A program made the position numbers and the translations under genes. Source: Bacillota bacterium (GTDB lineage Bacteria; Bacillota; Bacilli; Paenibacillales; NBRC-103111). Taken from it: a stretch of DNA of 13,919 nt. Position 1 is the first letter of the stretch, and each line of letters starts with the position of its first letter. The notes beneath the pieces are model-generated. The model was not told the DNA's origin. It worked only from the letters and a program-made list of their open reading frames with translations, and did no database searches. The stretch is taken from assembly GCA_023393235.1 (NCBI GenBank), contig JAEWMH010000098.1, forward strand, positions 1 through 13,919, given 5' to 3'. This document shows, in pieces, positions 13,165 to 13,919 of this stretch.

Positions 13165-13847
13165 GTTTGCTCTCCTTCCCCCCTCCTGGCTGCCCACAAG
13201 AAGCCGCGGCGCATGAATTCCTTGGCTTCGGGAATATCAAACACATCCGCATGGTGGCCCAAGGCATTATAGAACACCTTGCCCTTGCCCCAGCGTTTGG
13301 TGTAAACCACCGGCATCACAATGCTGCCGTTGGCGGAATGGGCCCCCTCCGTTACCGGAAACGTGGTGGTAGCCAGCACCTGCACCGCCGGGTCCACATG
13401 CAGGTAATATTGCTCGGATATGACCGTAAAATCCTTGATACCCTCTACAATCGGGCTGGAGGAGGAAGCCACTATGTTCACCCGGTATTCCACTCCGTCG
13501 TTCAACGGATGGGCTACCCATTGCGACCCGGTCATAAATTGCCATTCGGTGCTGGAGCGGAAGGCGTCACACATCCCGCCGTGGCAGCCTGCCAGACCCA
13601 CGCCGGACTCCACTGCCTTCATCACCGGCTCCAGCTGCTCCTTTTTGATTTCACCCATGGTCCAGACGGGAACAATCAGATCCAGACCCAGCAGCTTTTC
13701 CTGGTCAAGGAAGCTGTCCAGTGTATCGGAAATCTCCACCTCGAATCCTTCCTGCTCCAATATATCCGCAAAAATCCGGGAAACCTGATCAGGCTCATGC
13801 CCGTCCCAGCCACCTTTTACAATTAACGCCTGCTTTATCTGTGTCAT
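13152..13847 (-). CDS. ThuA-like domain protein
   Basis: This 231-residue protein of the ThuA family has a class I glutamine amidotransferase-like fold. Family marks are the opening ALIVKGGWDGHEPDQVSR, VGLAGCHGGMCDAFR in the middle, and EQYYLHVDP followed by VYTKRWGKGKVFYNALGHH near the end. ThuA proteins are linked to trehalose and other disaccharide oxidation and usually sit beside Gfo/Idh/MocA dehydrogenases, as here. The biochemical role is not settled. The start is ATG 13847; the ribosome binding site is weak, with AAAGGA 13 bases upstream. It is the first gene of the two-gene operon within the window, and further upstream genes cannot be excluded. Confidence 0.88.
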   Translation of the reverse strand: MTQIKQALIVKGGWDGHEPDQVSRIFADILEQEGFEVEISDTLDSFLDQEKLLGLDLIVPVWTMGEIKKEQLEPVMKAVESGVGLAGCHGGMCDAFRSSTEWQFMTGSQWVAHPLNDGVEYRVNIVASSSSPIVEGIKDFTVISEQYYLHVDPAVQVLATTTFPVTEGAHSANGSIVMPVVYTKRWGKGKVFYNALGHHADVFDIPEAKEFMRRGFLWAARRGEGEQTWTK

Positions 13848-13897
13848 CCTCAGCTCGCCATCCTTTCTGCCTCGTGCAGATCATTTGATTCGCTTTC

Positions 13898-13903
13898 ATT
13901 GTA
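13898..13903 (-). promoter_or_regulatory. Possible -10 element for the ThuA-like operon
   Basis: TACAAT is read on the minus strand at 13903-13898, about 50 bases before ATG 13847. The matching -35 would lie at or beyond the window edge, so the promoter cannot be confirmed. Confidence 0.3.
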
Positions 13904-13919
13904 CGCCCCAGCGGTGTGG

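Overview
The window looks like a chromosomal segment of a Paenibacillus-like Firmicute. This rests on strong AAGGAGG-type ribosome binding sites, TTG and GTG starts, mid-range GC, a threonine T-box leader, and an intergenic repeat family built on GCTAACGGAACT that I recall as common in Paenibacillus genomes (memory, not a search). No rRNA, tRNA, transposase, integrase or CRISPR array is visible.

Region 1 (200-8292) appears to be one metal- or metallophore-related accessory system. A cupin-containing XRE regulator (+) converges on a five-gene minus-strand operon. In transcription order the operon encodes a HypB/UreG-like GTPase with cysteine motifs, an unusual soluble ABC ATPase, a DUF4213/DUF364 protein (the family proposed to chelate heavy metals), a SAM methyltransferase and a THEP1-type NTPase. 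These genes overlap, abut or lie a few bases apart. Divergent from it is a BtuCD/FecCD-type importer: permease, ATPase and, after a ~600-bp repeat tract, the lipoprotein binding protein. The shared 202-bp AT-rich intergenic region has a promoter on each strand and two near-identical 12-bp palindromes, which suggests co-regulation. A plausible reading is that the importer brings in a chelated metal, corrinoid or metal oxyanion and the cytosolic proteins process, modify or deliver it. The substrate cannot be read from the sequence.

Region 2 (6495-7052) is a convergent repeat array. Seven degenerate ~48-62-bp direct copies run rightward, then inverted copies run leftward. The first copy lies inside the importer ATPase gene and supplies its last nine codons and stop codon.

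Region 3 (8315-9912) is a divergent TetR regulator / NAD(P)-binding reductase-like pair, bounded on both sides by related terminator hairpins.

Region 4 (9924-12037, minus) is a T-box-controlled threonyl-tRNA synthetase. It lacks the N-terminal TGS domain, and all four canonical editing-site residues are replaced while the catalytic-core zinc ligands are kept. It looks like an editing-dead paralogue.

Region 5 (12055-13847, minus) is a ThuA-like / Gfo-Idh-MocA oxidoreductase gene pair, translationally overlapping and typical of sugar-derivative metabolism.
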